A stretch of 64,000 nucleotides of DNA from Undaria pinnatifida (GCA_012845835.1 JABAKD010000025.1:16501992-16565991), one strand, 5' to 3'; shown: positions 50,111-60,568, counted from the stretch's first letter. Notes: generated from the letters alone by a model not told the origin. A program made the numbers and translations.

Positions 50111-51346
50111 TCAACTGGCCACGGCCGCGCCTCGAGATTCGTCTACGTTACGTTGGATTCCCCGAGGAAACGCACTGGCGATGTGAACTTGCAAGCACCA
50201 AGAACCTCGTACGGCTCCCGTTGAAGTCGTGTAGCGCGCCGGGGGAAGAGGGAGTTTAATCGGTCCCGGGTCGTCCAGAAAGCGGACCAGGTATACCTTG
50301 TCCTCGGTAGTGCTCGCGCTGATTTTTCCAAGCCACCATAAACCATCGTCTCACTGGTACCAAAAGTGGGCTCCCTTAAGGGGTACTGTGTCGTGGTAGC
50401 GACGGAGCCAATCGGCGCGGGGAACACAGGCGTAGCCCAGCGCTAGGAAACGTTCCCCGTTGTTGCGGGAGAGCTCACGCTGTGCCGCCCCGATCCGCAT
50501 TCGGCGGTAGAGGCGGTTGGTTTGGCGGTGTTGGTCCGGGTTTCCGGCCCAATAACGCAAGATGTGGGAGCGGGAGAGGTGAAGGTCCATTTCCCGCTCC
50601 CGGGAAGGTTCGGAGAGTCCCGCCCAATGCGTTTTGTATAGCACCGCGATGACGCCACCTCGCCCCCGTACCGATTGATGACCAGTGATCTGCTCCACCT
50701 CCAGCCGTTGGAGGGGAGTCGAAACGTCGTCTTGAGTGACGTGGTACGGCGGGGACTTCTTGGAAAATTTGTTGAGCACATACTGTGTCAGCCCCGCCGG
50801 TAGGTATTTGGGCATGTCCCCGCTGTCGTGGGGGTTGGCACAGGGTTTGCAGCGCTCGATAGCCACACGCCGACGAGCGTCCGAACCAGGCAGGTCGGAA
50901 GGGAGATCCAAATAAAGGAGGTTGCTCCCGAGCGGCGAGCCGTCCGGGGTCTCGGCGGCGGAGCAGGGACCGACGGCCAGGACCTTGTATGGGCCCGTCC
51001 AGTTAAGCGCGAGTTTGGCCTTGAGTACCTTGGCGTCGGTATTCGCCTTCACACCCTGGCGGATGGTAGAGGCAGAATTGTATACCCATGCCCAACCACC
51101 CACAGTGAAGTTAGGTGCTGGACGCAGCGCGTCGGCGACGGCGGAGTTTCTGCGGTTAACACGGGAAACGGTGAGGGCGTGGTGTGCGCGGACAATGTCG
51201 TTCGCGCGCTTTCGCCGGTCGGTGGCCAAATCGTAATAGGCCAGGTGGTCACGGGCCAGACTCTGGTGTCCCACGACACCTTTGCGGTCGAAAATCGTCA
51301 GGGGGAGCCGTGGGAGTCTGCCCATGTGGACCTCGTTGGGCGCCAA
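50111..51346 (-). pseudogene. Gypsy-2: integrase C-terminus, chromodomain and tail
   Basis: The ORF 50351-51346 reads MAPNEVHMGRLPRLPLTIFD, VGGWAWVYNSASTIRQGVKA, LALNWTGPYKVLAVGP (the GPY/F module), DLPSDLPGSDARRRVAIERC and then a chromodomain-like block: LEVEQITGHQSVRGRGG, AVLYKTHWAGLSEPSREREM, HILRYW. The chromodomain core (VEQI...Y.THW.G) would tether integration to chromatin. A TGA at 50349-50351 interrupts; reading on gives 79 more residues (GLWWLGKISASTTEDKVYLV, FLDDPGPIKLPLPPARYTTS, QRNVDESRGAAVAS) to the true end at 50111. A one-base shift near 51350 separates it from the integrase core. Confidence 0.8.
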
Positions 51347-52158
51347 ACCAGTCGCCGCGCTGACAGATTGTTGTAAGCGAATTCGACGTGGGGCAGATGC
51401 AAGTCCCAGTCGTCTTGTCGCTCGTTGACGACCATAGCCAGCAATTGTGCCATAGTGTGATTTACCCGCTCAACGCCCCCGTTACAGTTGGGATGGTAGG
51501 AGCTTGTAGCAAGCTTGTGTACACCTAACAGCTGATATACAGCTTGTGAAAGCTTGGAGCAGAACTGCAGTCCGTTGTCCGAGAGTATGGTGCGCGGGCA
51601 CCCCCACAAGGGGATGTATTGGTTCACCAGGATATTGGCTGTACCTTCCGCGGTGAACTCAGCGGCAGTGACGGGGAACATGTCGGCCCGACGACTGAAG
51701 CGATCGGTGAACAGCAGGATGTAGGTGTTGCCTCGCGGTGTGACCGGAAGGGGGCCGAAGTAGTCAACACTGACGGCGATACCTGGACATTCCGGCAGAG
51801 GCATTGTGATGATGGGCCAGCGGACAGTCAGCCGTGGGGTTTTTCGCGCTTGGCACTTCAAGCAGTGGCGAAGCCACCACCGGGTACACACACTTATGCC
51901 AATCCACCAATAAAAACGCTCCAGCATGCGCAACGTGCGCGTGGTGCCAAGGTGGCAGGAGGCCGTCGAGTGGCAAGCTTGCATGATCCAAGGGCGCATG
52001 AGCAGGGGAACGTAGATGCGAACTGGCTCGTCGTTTAGCAAGCAAGCAGCTCGCCCCACAGAGTTCGGTTTGTCAGAGCTTGTTGGCGGCAGTGTCGGGT
52101 TACAGACGAGTAGGACGATGTCGTCGTCGGTTGTATGTAGTCGACCCTTATCCGCCAA
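51298..52158 (-). pseudogene. Gypsy-2: integrase, zinc-binding and catalytic core (motifs intact)
   Basis: The 286-residue ORF has the H2C2 zinc finger (His63, His69, Cys99, Cys102; CHSTASCHLG...HCLKCQ). The DDE core follows: Asp132 in SVDYFGPL, Asp194 in ILSDNGLQF and Glu230 in NGGVERVNHT. Asp194 to Glu230 has exactly 35 residues between them, the DDx35E spacing. WDLHLPHVEFAYNN follows before the frameshift. Integrase would insert the element cDNA into the genome. The catalytic part is the best-preserved coding piece in the window; the rest of the polyprotein is broken. Confidence 0.9.
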
Positions 52159-52159
52159 C

Positions 52160-53265
52160 TCCTCGGTCTGAGAGGGAGGGACGCTTGTGCGAGAGGTAGC
52201 ACGCCAAAAAGTCGGGCGGCAGGACCGATGGCCGGCCGATAGAAACGTAACGCATCATGGCGTGGCACGTCGGCTCAGTGTGTTGCTCTCGCTTCCAATC
52301 GTCATGTGAATAACGCGCGACGGATCAGCGAAACGCAATTCAGCAGCGTTGCCAAGGGCGTCCGACCTTGTATATGGGGTCGGCGTGCCACCAGGAGAAG
52401 GCGTGAGCCGTAAGAGAGGAGTTCTCATATAGGCTCTGCATGGTCGCGGTCGGACGGTAGTGGCACCGTGCGGACCGGCGAGTCGGCAAGAGCAGGGGTT
52501 GCGGCGGTCGACGGGGTCGGCTGCGGCCGTGGGACTCGCGGCGGGGTTGTACTTCGTCTGGAAGATGGCCGAGGGGCCCCGCCGGGCCCGAATCCATAAT
52601 CTACAGCGGGGGTGCATTACCCGTTGTTATCGCTGTTCGTCGGCGCGTTGTCGACGACGGAGGGGCTGGAGTGCCAAGCATGGCGGAGACGGACACAGTC
52701 GAACCGGTGCTCGCGGCGGGGACCGTCTCCTGTAAAGAACTCCGGGATAGATAAGTCGGCTGTGCGATGGGCGTCGCTGCAGCCAGGGCTTCTGCGGAGC
52801 CCGTGCCGCCCTCGATGGGTATGGCAAAAACCGAAGCGAAAACGGTGTCAGCGGCAGGTGAAATCGACCCGCGGCCGGTACAGCCTTCGGTAGTGGCGAC
52901 GGAGGCAGAAACACGAGCGACGAATCTCCTCGGGGAAGCAGAAAGGCCGTCAATCCTTATACGTGGCTCGTGTGTGCGAAAATCGTGAAACGCGGTAGAG
53001 GTGAGAGGGAGCCCACCCAAGGCAGCATGTTCAGTGCGGGGCACGAGCCCACCCAAGACAGTGCTTTCGGCGAGGGGTTCGAATCCACTCAAAGCAGTGC
53101 TTTCGGTGTGGGGCACGAGCCCACCCAAGACAGTGCTTTTGGCGAGGGGCGCGAGTCCACCCGAACCGACTCCTGGGATCGGCGAGAAGGGAGCGCGCAG
53201 CCCGCGGGTCCGTAGGAGGTAGATACCGCTATCTCCAACGGGGTTGGGGCTTGTCAACCCCACGA
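52160..53265 (-). pseudogene. Gypsy-2: linker between RNase H and integrase
   Basis: The ORF 52601-53263 encodes a low-complexity Ser/Thr/Pro/Ala linker starting NPVGDSGIYLLRTRGLRAP, with a 12-residue tandem repeat, then TAFHDFRTHEPRIRIDGLSA and FASVFAIPIEGGTGSAEA. Further frames (52340-52617, 52035-52268) lead to the integrase (RFYRPAIGPAAR, HTEPTCHA). It connects to RNase H upstream. No catalytic motif. Confidence 0.65.
53010..53175 (-). repeat. 36 bp (12-codon) tandem repeat in the Gypsy-2 linker
   Basis: ACCCAA/ACTCAA markers at 53015, 53051, 53087, 53123 and 53159 are exactly 36 bases apart. On the minus strand each unit encodes GGLxPxxxSTxL. The frame is preserved across all units. Confidence 0.9.
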
Positions 53266-53269
53266 GGTT

Positions 53270-53725
53270 GATTTTTTTTTTTTAAGCCACTGCGGTCGTA
53301 CTCCGTAGCGGGCTCTGGAAAACGGGCCGGAAAAATCGGCGATGCCCTTGGCGCTGCCTTTGCGGTACTCGAGTGTGCAATCGAACGCGGTGACGAACTC
53401 AAGCTACCGCTGGACTCGTGCATTGAGGGTCCCCACTTTGCCAATGCTCCCCTATGTATTGTGGCCGGAGGATATGTGGAACTTTGTTCCCCTCAGTATC
53501 CTCGGAGGCGTTTGGGAAACCAAGCAATGCTGCCGGTCCCCAAATCTAGAGGAGTCCAGTGCCTCTCCGAGTCGAGCGTTGCTCGACTGATATACGCGAT
53601 TTTCATAGTAAACGAAACGTCGTCCAGCGTCACAGTACCCTCGACGAAACAGGGGCAGTGTTCTGACATCGCAAGGTCAGGGCCGACGCTAGAAGCTATT
53701 TCCACAACTTCACGGCTTTTCATTG
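53270..53725 (-). pseudogene. Gypsy-2: pre-protease segment fused to RNase H C-terminal half
   Basis: A single ORF (53493-53723) reads SREVVEIASSVGPDLAMSEH, FVEGTVTLDDVSFTMKI and immediately AYISRATLDSERHWTPLDLG, SIAWFPKRLRGY. The first half belongs before the aspartic protease, the second half is in the middle of RNase H. The protease DTGS site, the whole RT and the RNase H start are therefore missing, with the frame maintained at the junction (about 53604). RNase H continues in another frame below 53493 (GTKFHISSGHN, ARVQR, LEFVTAFDCTLEYRKGSAKG). Confidence 0.75.
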
Positions 53726-54433
53726 GTCAACGCGCCCGAGAAATAGGTCGGAAACGCCGAAGGGGAAGCTTTGCGAGCGCTGGCCGCTGTGAACGGTCCG
53801 GTTGCGGCGCGGACGAGATTTCTTGGTTCGTGCACTCGCAGTGCAGGTGCGGAACCGACTAGGGGAGGCCGGGTGCGCCGACCCGGTCTCATTGTCGCAA
53901 ATAGCTGCGCGAACGGCAGAAAGTGCCTCACCGAGCAAGTTTTTCCTCTCCCCTGGCATGGGTTGTTGGCCCTGGGACCATCCGCCCGGAGGCCAATGCC
54001 CCACACTGGGTTCAGAGGGCTGGATTCAGCCAGAAGCTTGTTGTCAGAGCTCAAAAGGTGATTTTTTTATGGCTGGATTCTGCGTGAATTTGGCGTAGGT
54101 GCCAGGCGACACGGCGTTTTGCTTCTCCCTGTCCCCAACAGCGGAGTCAAAGTTGCGCACGCCTCGACCGATGCGTCTGCGTATGCTTGGACGAGGCGAC
54201 GACATAATGAGCCCCACTGCTCGATGGTCTTGCAAAAACTTGGTATTTTCGGCCATCATGTACTGCTCCGCGCAAGAATATGGTACGTCGTCCACGGCAA
54301 ACGACGGAGGAGACCACGGTGGGAAATAGGATGGGGGCTGCCAGAATAACACCACTTTGGCTGTGGAGTATTCGAGAGAAGGGTCAAAATCCGTGTTGAA
54401 ATTTGGGCCTGCAATGTCCCCGTCTGGGAACAC
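53720..54433 (-). pseudogene. NADAR (YbiA-like) domain within the Gypsy-2 polyprotein
   Basis: Frame 1 (54433 to 54044) reads KVVLFWQPPSYFPPWSPPSF, VDDVPYSCAEQYMMAENTKF, FLQDHRAVGLIMSSPRPSIR, RIGRGVRNFDSA, GTYAKFTQNPAI. Frame 2 continues LLSSDNKLLAESSPLNPVWG, IGLRADGPRANNPCQGRGK. Frame 3 continues NLLGEALSAVR. Together this is the full motif order of a NADAR domain: FW start, (A)EQYMMAE with the conserved Glu, GRxVxxFD, YxKFxQNP, LLAExSPxxxxWGIGL, RGxNLLGxxL. NADAR proteins are N-glycosidases: E. coli YbiA acts on riboflavin-pathway intermediates and other members remove ADP-ribose from guanine. The first break is a shift at an A7 run, the second lies before NLLG. The Lys usual two residues after the EQYMMAE motif is not aligned (AENTKF). 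The domain sits between gag and the protease region. Confidence 0.8.
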
Positions 54434-55000
54434 CAGGCCTCGGGAGCACGACGCGAATCCGAACCCGTGGTATCTCGCCTCGGGTCTTTCATCGTTCGTT
54501 GGCGGAAAAGCGCGAGAATCCGCTCTAACTGCGCCCGAAAAATGGCAAAAACCGACGGTGCCAACCCGTCGGTAGCCTCGTTGGACATTTGTGGGTCTGC
54601 AATGTCCCCTTCTGGGAACACCAGTCCTCGGCTATTTGGGCCTGTAATGTCCCCTTGCGGGAGCACCAGGCCTCGGGAGCAACATGCGAGTCCGAACCTG
54701 GGGTTTCTTGCCTCGGGTCCTCCTCACTCGCTGGCGGAAACTCGTAGGAAGCCGCCCTCATTACACCCGAAAAAGAGTCCAACACCGACGGTGCCAACCC
54801 GTCGGTAGCCTCGTTGGGCATTTGGGTCTGTAATGTCCCCCTCTGGGAACACCAGTCCTCGGCTCTTTGGGCCTGTAGTGTCCTCCTCAGGAACACCAGG
54901 CCTCGGGAGCACGACGCGAGTCCGAACCCACGGTTTCTCGCGCCGTGGCCTCTTCGCTCTTTGGCGTATAATCGCAAGAAAACTGCTCTAACTGCACCCG
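54405..55000 (-). repeat. ~232 bp tandem repeat upstream of the NADAR domain
   Basis: Two full copies and one partial copy, with AATGTCCCCNTCTGGGAACACC at 54412, 54601/54643, 54832 and similar blocks. AACCCGTCGGTAGCCTCGTT recurs at 54563 and 54796 (233 apart). On the minus strand each unit encodes EATDGLAPSV and PEGDI-like peptides. It expands the segment between gag and NADAR. Confidence 0.8.
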
Positions 55001-56289
55001 AAGGGGCAGGGGCTCTGAGCTGTTTCTGCTTGACGAGAGGCGCGGTTCTTCCGTAAAATTACGGGAATAGCGTCCAGCTGATCAGGCTGGAGGCCGTGGA
55101 GTCACCACTGGCCCGTCGCGCAGTGTCGGATCTTCTTCCTGTGCCACTGGGGCAGACGTAGCCTGAAACACGTGGGTTAGCGTGTTAAAAGACGACGCAG
55201 GGTCCGTAAACCCTGTGGGCGTCTTCTGGAGCGGGGCTCGGGCAAGGCAATATTATTTTTACCCGAGGAGGCTCTCTTCCGTTATGTCTCTTGGAGAAGG
55301 GAGACGAGGTAGCTAATCTTGTCGACTCCTCCTTGATGGAAAAAAGGACAGAGCGTCCGCTGTTATCGCGAGCAAACACCGGATTGAGCCTCGAAAAAAA
55401 ATCTCGGTGTTTTAGTGTTGGGCTTCCCACACCTCAAATCGACCGCCACCTCGTGGTCAGCAAATGTGTTTCGAGGGTCGACCGTCCCACACCCCAAACC
55501 GACCGCCACCGCCTGGTCAGGGAGAGGGAGGGATGAACACATACGCGTTAAAAGGCGACGCGCCGTCGCCGCAGCTATATTGTTGCGCGGCGCGTGCCTG
55601 GGGGGGGATCGCGCAAAGCGCAGGCTCCCGTGCCATGGTTGATGGGGGCGGCGTTTGGAGCGCGTACCCCATTGCTGAGTTTATGCCGCGGCTGAGGGGT
55701 ACGGTGCCGGAAGCGCGGTTCCCGTTGCCGAACTCAGACCATGACCGAGGGGAACGTCGCTGAAAGCGCGCGTTCTCGCCGTCAAAAAAGAAAGAAAAGA
55801 AAAAAAAATACCTGGCTGGAGGAAACCACGCTTGAAGCGCTAGTTCCCGCCGCCGGTACTACGCCGTGAGAATCGTCCGCAGACGGCGTAGGAGCCCGTG
55901 GGCTCTTGACAGAGGCAATCTGTGCTGCGTTACTGGACAGGCTAGCAACAGAACACGAGCATCTTCTGAAAACGAAATAGGTACCCCCCGACAGTGTTGT
56001 CGACGGTGCCGTACCGCCGTCGAGCTGTCAATTGCCGTTACGGAATGTGCCAGGTTGGCGCGCAAATTTATTTCCCCCCGGGTTGTGGGCGGCTCCAAAG
56101 CGCATTCGAGAAGCGGGAGCGGGGGCAGAAGAGGCGGGCGAGCGCAGGATACCATGGTGATCCGACGTGTATGTGGTATCGTTGTAACAGTTTACCTGGC
56201 CCTAATCCTGAAAGATGGCGACGATTTTTCTTGTGGTTGTTTGGGCGAGAGGATTTGTCGTTTCGGCGGTAGCAGACCATGCGTGTTTG
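55001..56289 (-). other. Gypsy-2 spacer between gag and the NADAR region
   Basis: Minus frames near 56080-56280 are Arg/Lys/Asn-rich (MVCYRRNDKSSRPNNHKKNR), fitting the basic tail after a gag zinc knuckle. Below that only Ala/Pro/Ser-rich broken frames. A 59 bp direct duplication (CCCACACC-CAAA-CGACCGCCACC) is at 55428-55530. No domain was recognised. Confidence 0.5.
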
Positions 56290-57040
56290 TCAACGTCGGT
56301 GTGCGTCATCGTCGCCAAGTTGGCCTAGTTCAGGGTTCAAGCAGCCACTCGCAGTAATATAAGGATGCCTACAATGCTTGAAGGAATGGTTGTCTTCGTG
56401 GCAGTTGAGGCAAAGCCCCCGGTTTTCTCGGAGGGCATCAGCGCGAGGTGAAAGGAGGCCGCTCCAAAGGGGAGGGTCGTCTGTCTTAAACGAGGCCTTA
56501 ACGGCGAAACCTTCTGCATAATGATGCTCTTCTAGTGGCCAGCAGTTCGATGTGTGGTCAAGCCAAGGGTCAGATGAATCATCGATGGGCATGACAGTTG
56601 AATGATGGCTCGATCCCGTCTGCCACGAAAGCGACTGGGACGGCACTCGGCCCTGGCCGCGCCCATGATCGGCGGGCCGGGCCCCCGACAGGGCGCATGA
56701 CCGCGCTCCCGTCGAAGAAACAGGGAGAGAAAAAAATGTTTCGCCGTTGACGGCAGGTGTCTTACTAGTCACTAAAAGCCCGCCACATAGCATCCAACGA
56801 GGCGTATGGCCGCGGGTTTGTTGCCTTCGAACCAGGGTACAACCCAGGCAGGAGAGCCGGAAATTGCTCATTCGCCGCCACCCGAACCACCTCCAACACC
56901 ACATCCGTCCCCGGAGACAAAACACGCTCACTCCGCGTAGCGGTCGGCATAAGTACGCGAGACTCCACTGAAATCAGAAAAAGGCATGCCGTTACACATT
57001 CCAAAAGTATGCAACTTAGTGTAGCCCTCCTCCGTGTCAA
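56290..57040 (-). pseudogene. Gypsy-2: gag C-terminal part with CCHC zinc knuckle
   Basis: SRVLMPTATRSERVLSPGTD, VVLEVVRVAANEQFPALLPG, SKATNPRPYASLDAMWRAFS, then in the ORF 56290-56931 KTPAVNGETFFSLPVSSTGA, DDSSDPWLDHTSNCWPLEEH and CLNCHEDNHSFKHC, a perfect C-x2-C-x4-H-x4-C nucleocapsid knuckle. The SNCWPLEEHHYAE segment matches, from memory, gag proteins of brown-algal Gypsy elements. Gag packages the element RNA in virus-like particles. Frameshifts at about 56955 and 56915. Confidence 0.8.
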
Positions 57041-58390
57041 CCCCGTCGAAGTGCATGATCAGCAGACGCAACAGGAGGGTGAAAGCCTCAGGCAGATGCT
57101 CCTCCTGGCATGGCTCTTGACACTTTTTGTCTGCTACCACGACCACCTCGCTGTGGTCCGTGCTCGAGGACGAAGACGAGCGGGAGGAGGTTGATGAGCC
57201 GACCCACGCTGAACGTCCTCTCGCGCCATTCCTCTGCCAGAGCTGCGGCCAACTGCCCCGGTTGTTGGATCGAAGTTGCCCCCTCGGCGGCGCCCTCAGG
57301 CACACCAGCACCCGATGCGCTGTCACCCCCGCGGCGGCGGTGGTGGTCGCCACCCCCACCATTTTTGCCGCCACCCCCACGGTTGCTGTCCCCGCGGTCG
57401 CGACTGTCGCGATATTTTCCCCGGTTTCGTTCTGCCAACTCTTCCTCCGGGGTCCGGCCAAAGGACAGGGTTGGGGTCCTCGTCGTGGGCTATCAGCAGG
57501 GCCTTGACGAGGGCAAGGGTCGGGGCGGCTCTCGTCTGTCTAGCATAGGGAGTACAATCCACGCGAGCCCAGGCCGCTTCCATTGAGGACGTCCGCTTGC
57601 CGCGACGCCGGCCTCTCTGACGGGAGGAGGGCGTAGGCCGTTTCCACCACCGCGGGTCGCCAACGCTGAGGAGAAGTCTACCCGCGGTGCAGACGCCATG
57701 CACGCGACGATGCCCTTGAAGAAGGCGTCGTTCCCGGGTCGTGGTCGCTGGGATGCGACACCCTGCGGGCGCGACGAAGGCAAGGAGGCCGCGTTAGCTC
57801 CCGCCGCAGCCGACGCAACTGATTGAGCGAGGGCTTGTTGCGCCCTCTTCGCAACCAGGGACGACTCCCGCGCAGCGGTCTTCGCCCGCTCGATATCTTC
57901 GTCAAACCGACGTCGGCGTGCTATCGTCTGGTTGGCGTCGTCGAGCGCCCGCTGGGCCCGCACCGCCGCGTATGCCTAGTCCAAGGGGGCGGCATGGGCG
58001 CCCCGGTCCCGGGAGCGCTGGGGGTGGCGCTCTGTCGAGCGCGGAGAGCCCAGGTGGCGGCGGTGGTGCCCTGTCGAGCGCGGGGGGGGCAGCTGGTGGC
58101 GCTCCCCCGGGGCTGGCGAGAGCTAGCGTCGAGACGCCCCCGAGTCCGGTGGGGGTTGGTCCGTCTTCTTCTCAGCGCGAACCAGCGAATCGACCCGCTT
58201 GGTTGGTGGGAATGGGTGAAGGTATGGTGCTCCGTCTTCTGTCTCGTCACCGGAACCCGCCTCCGGTGGTTCCCCCTGTCTCGAGTCGCGGGATCTCGAG
58301 CAAGCTCTCCCTGTCTCGTGGGCATCCAGGTTGGGGTTCGTGGAAGACCTCAGCCTGCCCCGAGTAGCCCCCATCGTCACTGGTGGACAT
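56928..58390 (-). pseudogene. Gypsy-2: gag N-terminal part
   Basis: The likely original start is the ATG at 58390 (MSTSDDGGYSGQAEVFHEPQ). A second frame (57493-57963) gives RAQRALDDANQTIARRRRFD, DIERAKTAARESSLVAKRAQ, NDAFFKGIVACMASAPRVDF, and a coiled-coil-like Ala/Arg-rich stretch. The third (56928-57461) gives FTLLLRLLIMHFDGVDTEEG, YTKLHTFGMCNGMPFSDFS. Three or more frame changes occur. A long Gly/Pro/Ser-rich linker lies between the parts. No known catalytic function. Confidence 0.7.
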
Positions 58391-58639
58391 GGTGCCTAGG
58401 TGTAGTGAAGGGGGGGGGGGGGGGATAGGAACGACGCGTGAAGAAGCTATGGAGACAGATAAATTGTTGTGGTGTTCCTGCTCCCAGGAGCGGTATATCT
58501 GTGTTTCAGCAAACAGCAACAAAATGGGCCTTGACTCCGTCCAGCCTCAGTGATGGTAGCAGCCACGTCAACTAGCCGTATAAGAGGAGTACAGCAGTAA
58601 CAAGGTACCAATAATCATAACCGCAACATAAGAGCAGCG
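58391..58639. other. Gypsy-2 leader region; poly-G tract
   Basis: GCCTAGGTGTAGTGAAGG at 58394 resembles the 83 bp satellite unit and is followed by a G14-type run (58413-58426). No gene. Confidence 0.5.
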
Positions 58640-59708
58640 CCCAGTCTGACCGTAGGGTATATGGGTAACGCCCGCACGAACCGCAGTACAAGGAGCCAAA
58701 ACTGGGCAGCACTGACCCTAACCGCAGTGCAGGGGGTGCAACACAGTAAGGGTACGTCTGCAGCCATCGCACTTGAACAGGCATCATTCAACCTAGGCGG
58801 GGGGAGGTAGCACAGGAAAGTGTCGCCCAAAACGCCCACGCTCATCGGACCAAAACAGGCAGCATTTACCCTAGGTGTAGTGTAGGGGTTATCACAATAA
58901 AGGTTCGCCCAACACGCCGACGCTCATCGCACCAAAACAGGCAGCATTTACCCTAGGTGTAGTGTAGGGGTGGAGCACAGTGTAAGATCGCCCAACACGC
59001 TGACACTCAGCGCACCAAAACAGGCAGCATTTACCCTAGGTGTAGTGTAGGGGGGGAGCACAGTGAAAGGTCACCCAACACGCTGACACTCGTCGCACCA
59101 AAACAGGCAGCATTTACCCTAGGTGTAGTGTAGGGGTGGAAGCACAGTGTAAGATCGCCCAACACGCTGACACTCATCGCACCAAAATGGGCAGCATTTA
59201 CCCTAGGTGTAGTGTAGGGGGGGAGCACAGTGTAAGGTCACCCAACACGCTGACACTCATCGCACCAAAACAGGCAGCATTTGACCTAGGTGTAGTGTAG
59301 GGGGGGGAGCACAGTGTAAGATCGCCCAACACGCTGACACTGATCGCACCAAAACGGGCAGCATTTACCCTAGGTGTAGTGTAGGGGTGGAAGCACAGTG
59401 TAAGGTCGCCCAACACGCTGACACTGATCGCACCAAAACGGGCAGCATTTACCCTAGGTGTAGTGTAGGGGGGGAGCACAGTGAAAGGTCACCCAACACG
59501 CTGATACTCGTCGCACCAAAACAGGCAGCATTTACCCTAGGTGTAGTGTAGGGGTGGAAGCACAGTGTAAGATCGCCCAACACGCTGACACTGATCGCAC
59601 CAAAACGGGCAGCATTTACCCTAGGTGTAGTGTAGGGGGGGAGCACAGTGAAAGGTCACCCAACACGCTGACACTCATCGCACCAAAACCGGCAGCATTT
59701 ACCCTATG
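58640..59708 (-). repeat. 83 bp satellite immediately 5' of Gypsy-2 gag
   Basis: The marker CTAGGTGTAGTGTAGGGG occurs at 58871, 58953, 59036, 59119, 59203, 59286, 59370, 59454, 59537 and 59621, spacings 82-84. Older diverged units extend to about 58650. Each unit contains CACCAAAACNGGCAGCATTT, CGCCCAACACGCTGACACT and GAGCACAGTG. 83 is not a multiple of three, so the apparent ORFs are shadows. Its place suggests the 5' untranslated or LTR part of Gypsy-2. Confidence 0.95.
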
Positions 59709-60282
59709 CATGTCGCCACGCCGCTGTAACGAGTGGTCGCCCCATCACCACATCACCTGCGTCCGACTGTGCTGTTATACTGCACCAGATAATATTTATT
59801 TCGTCGTGTTGCGGCCGACGTTGCTGTCGTCCTTTCTACCTTTTTCTGTGTGCGGTGGGACTCTTTAGGCGAGGTGTGCGCTTCTGTTCGGGGTACCATA
59901 TTATACCGCTTGTACTCCGGAAACTGCAAAAAAGGACGACTACGAGCAACGACGGCTGTGCGTTCTTTTCCGTGCATGCAACCAGTCTGTTTTGGACGAA
60001 CCATAGAACCTCAAAGAGCTATTCAACAAACAGGAGCAACGAGTACGAAGCCCACGTTTTTAGTGTTTTGCTCCCTGCGTACTATTATATTGTACGTGAA
60101 CGAAGCACAGCCCGACCTGCTGCTGGGTGTAGGATGTGTGCCTGGATAATTGAAGCGTACGGAGAGGATACAAGTATGCGACGTGCGCTCAGCAGGTTCG
60201 TTATTTTTCGTACAGAGGGGCGGCTGCTAAAATAGGATTTATGCTGGTACGTTATGTGCCAGCACAATGCATCGGTAAACTA
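59709..60282. other. No gene recognised
   Basis: The plus ORF 59855-60235 is unrecognised. No repeat was identified. Confidence 0.4.
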
Positions 60283-60568
60283 GCTACGCCAGGGTAGACA
60301 TATGTCTAACATTCCATTTTCTTTCTGGATGTCCTAACTTACTTGAGAAGCGCTCTACCCAAAAAGCGACTTATTAATAGAGTAGACTTAATATGCAACC
60401 AGATGGCCAAAACCATGGCCTAGTTACAAAAACATGATCATATTTCAAAATATGAATGGTTGGTATTATCCCGACGATTTTCGGTCAAGGAGTCCAATCA
60501 ACCAATCAATCTTTCAGGAAAAAGTTTGCCAAAAAGTGGTATACCTTGATACCTCTGTCGTAGCACGC
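60283..60568 (+). mobile_element. MITE-A copy
   Basis: GCTACGCCAGGGTAGACA at the left and GATACCTCTGTCGTAGCACG at the right are imperfect inverted repeats. Inside are ACCCAAAAAGCGACTTATTA, CATGGCCTAG and CCCGACGATTTTCGGTCAAG. Confidence 0.7.

Noticed and set aside
49505-50224. 239-residue plus ORF downstream of Gypsy-2
   Set aside because: It overlaps the antisense of the Gypsy-2 polyprotein tail and non-coding repeats; composition is Lys/Thr-rich without domain motifs.
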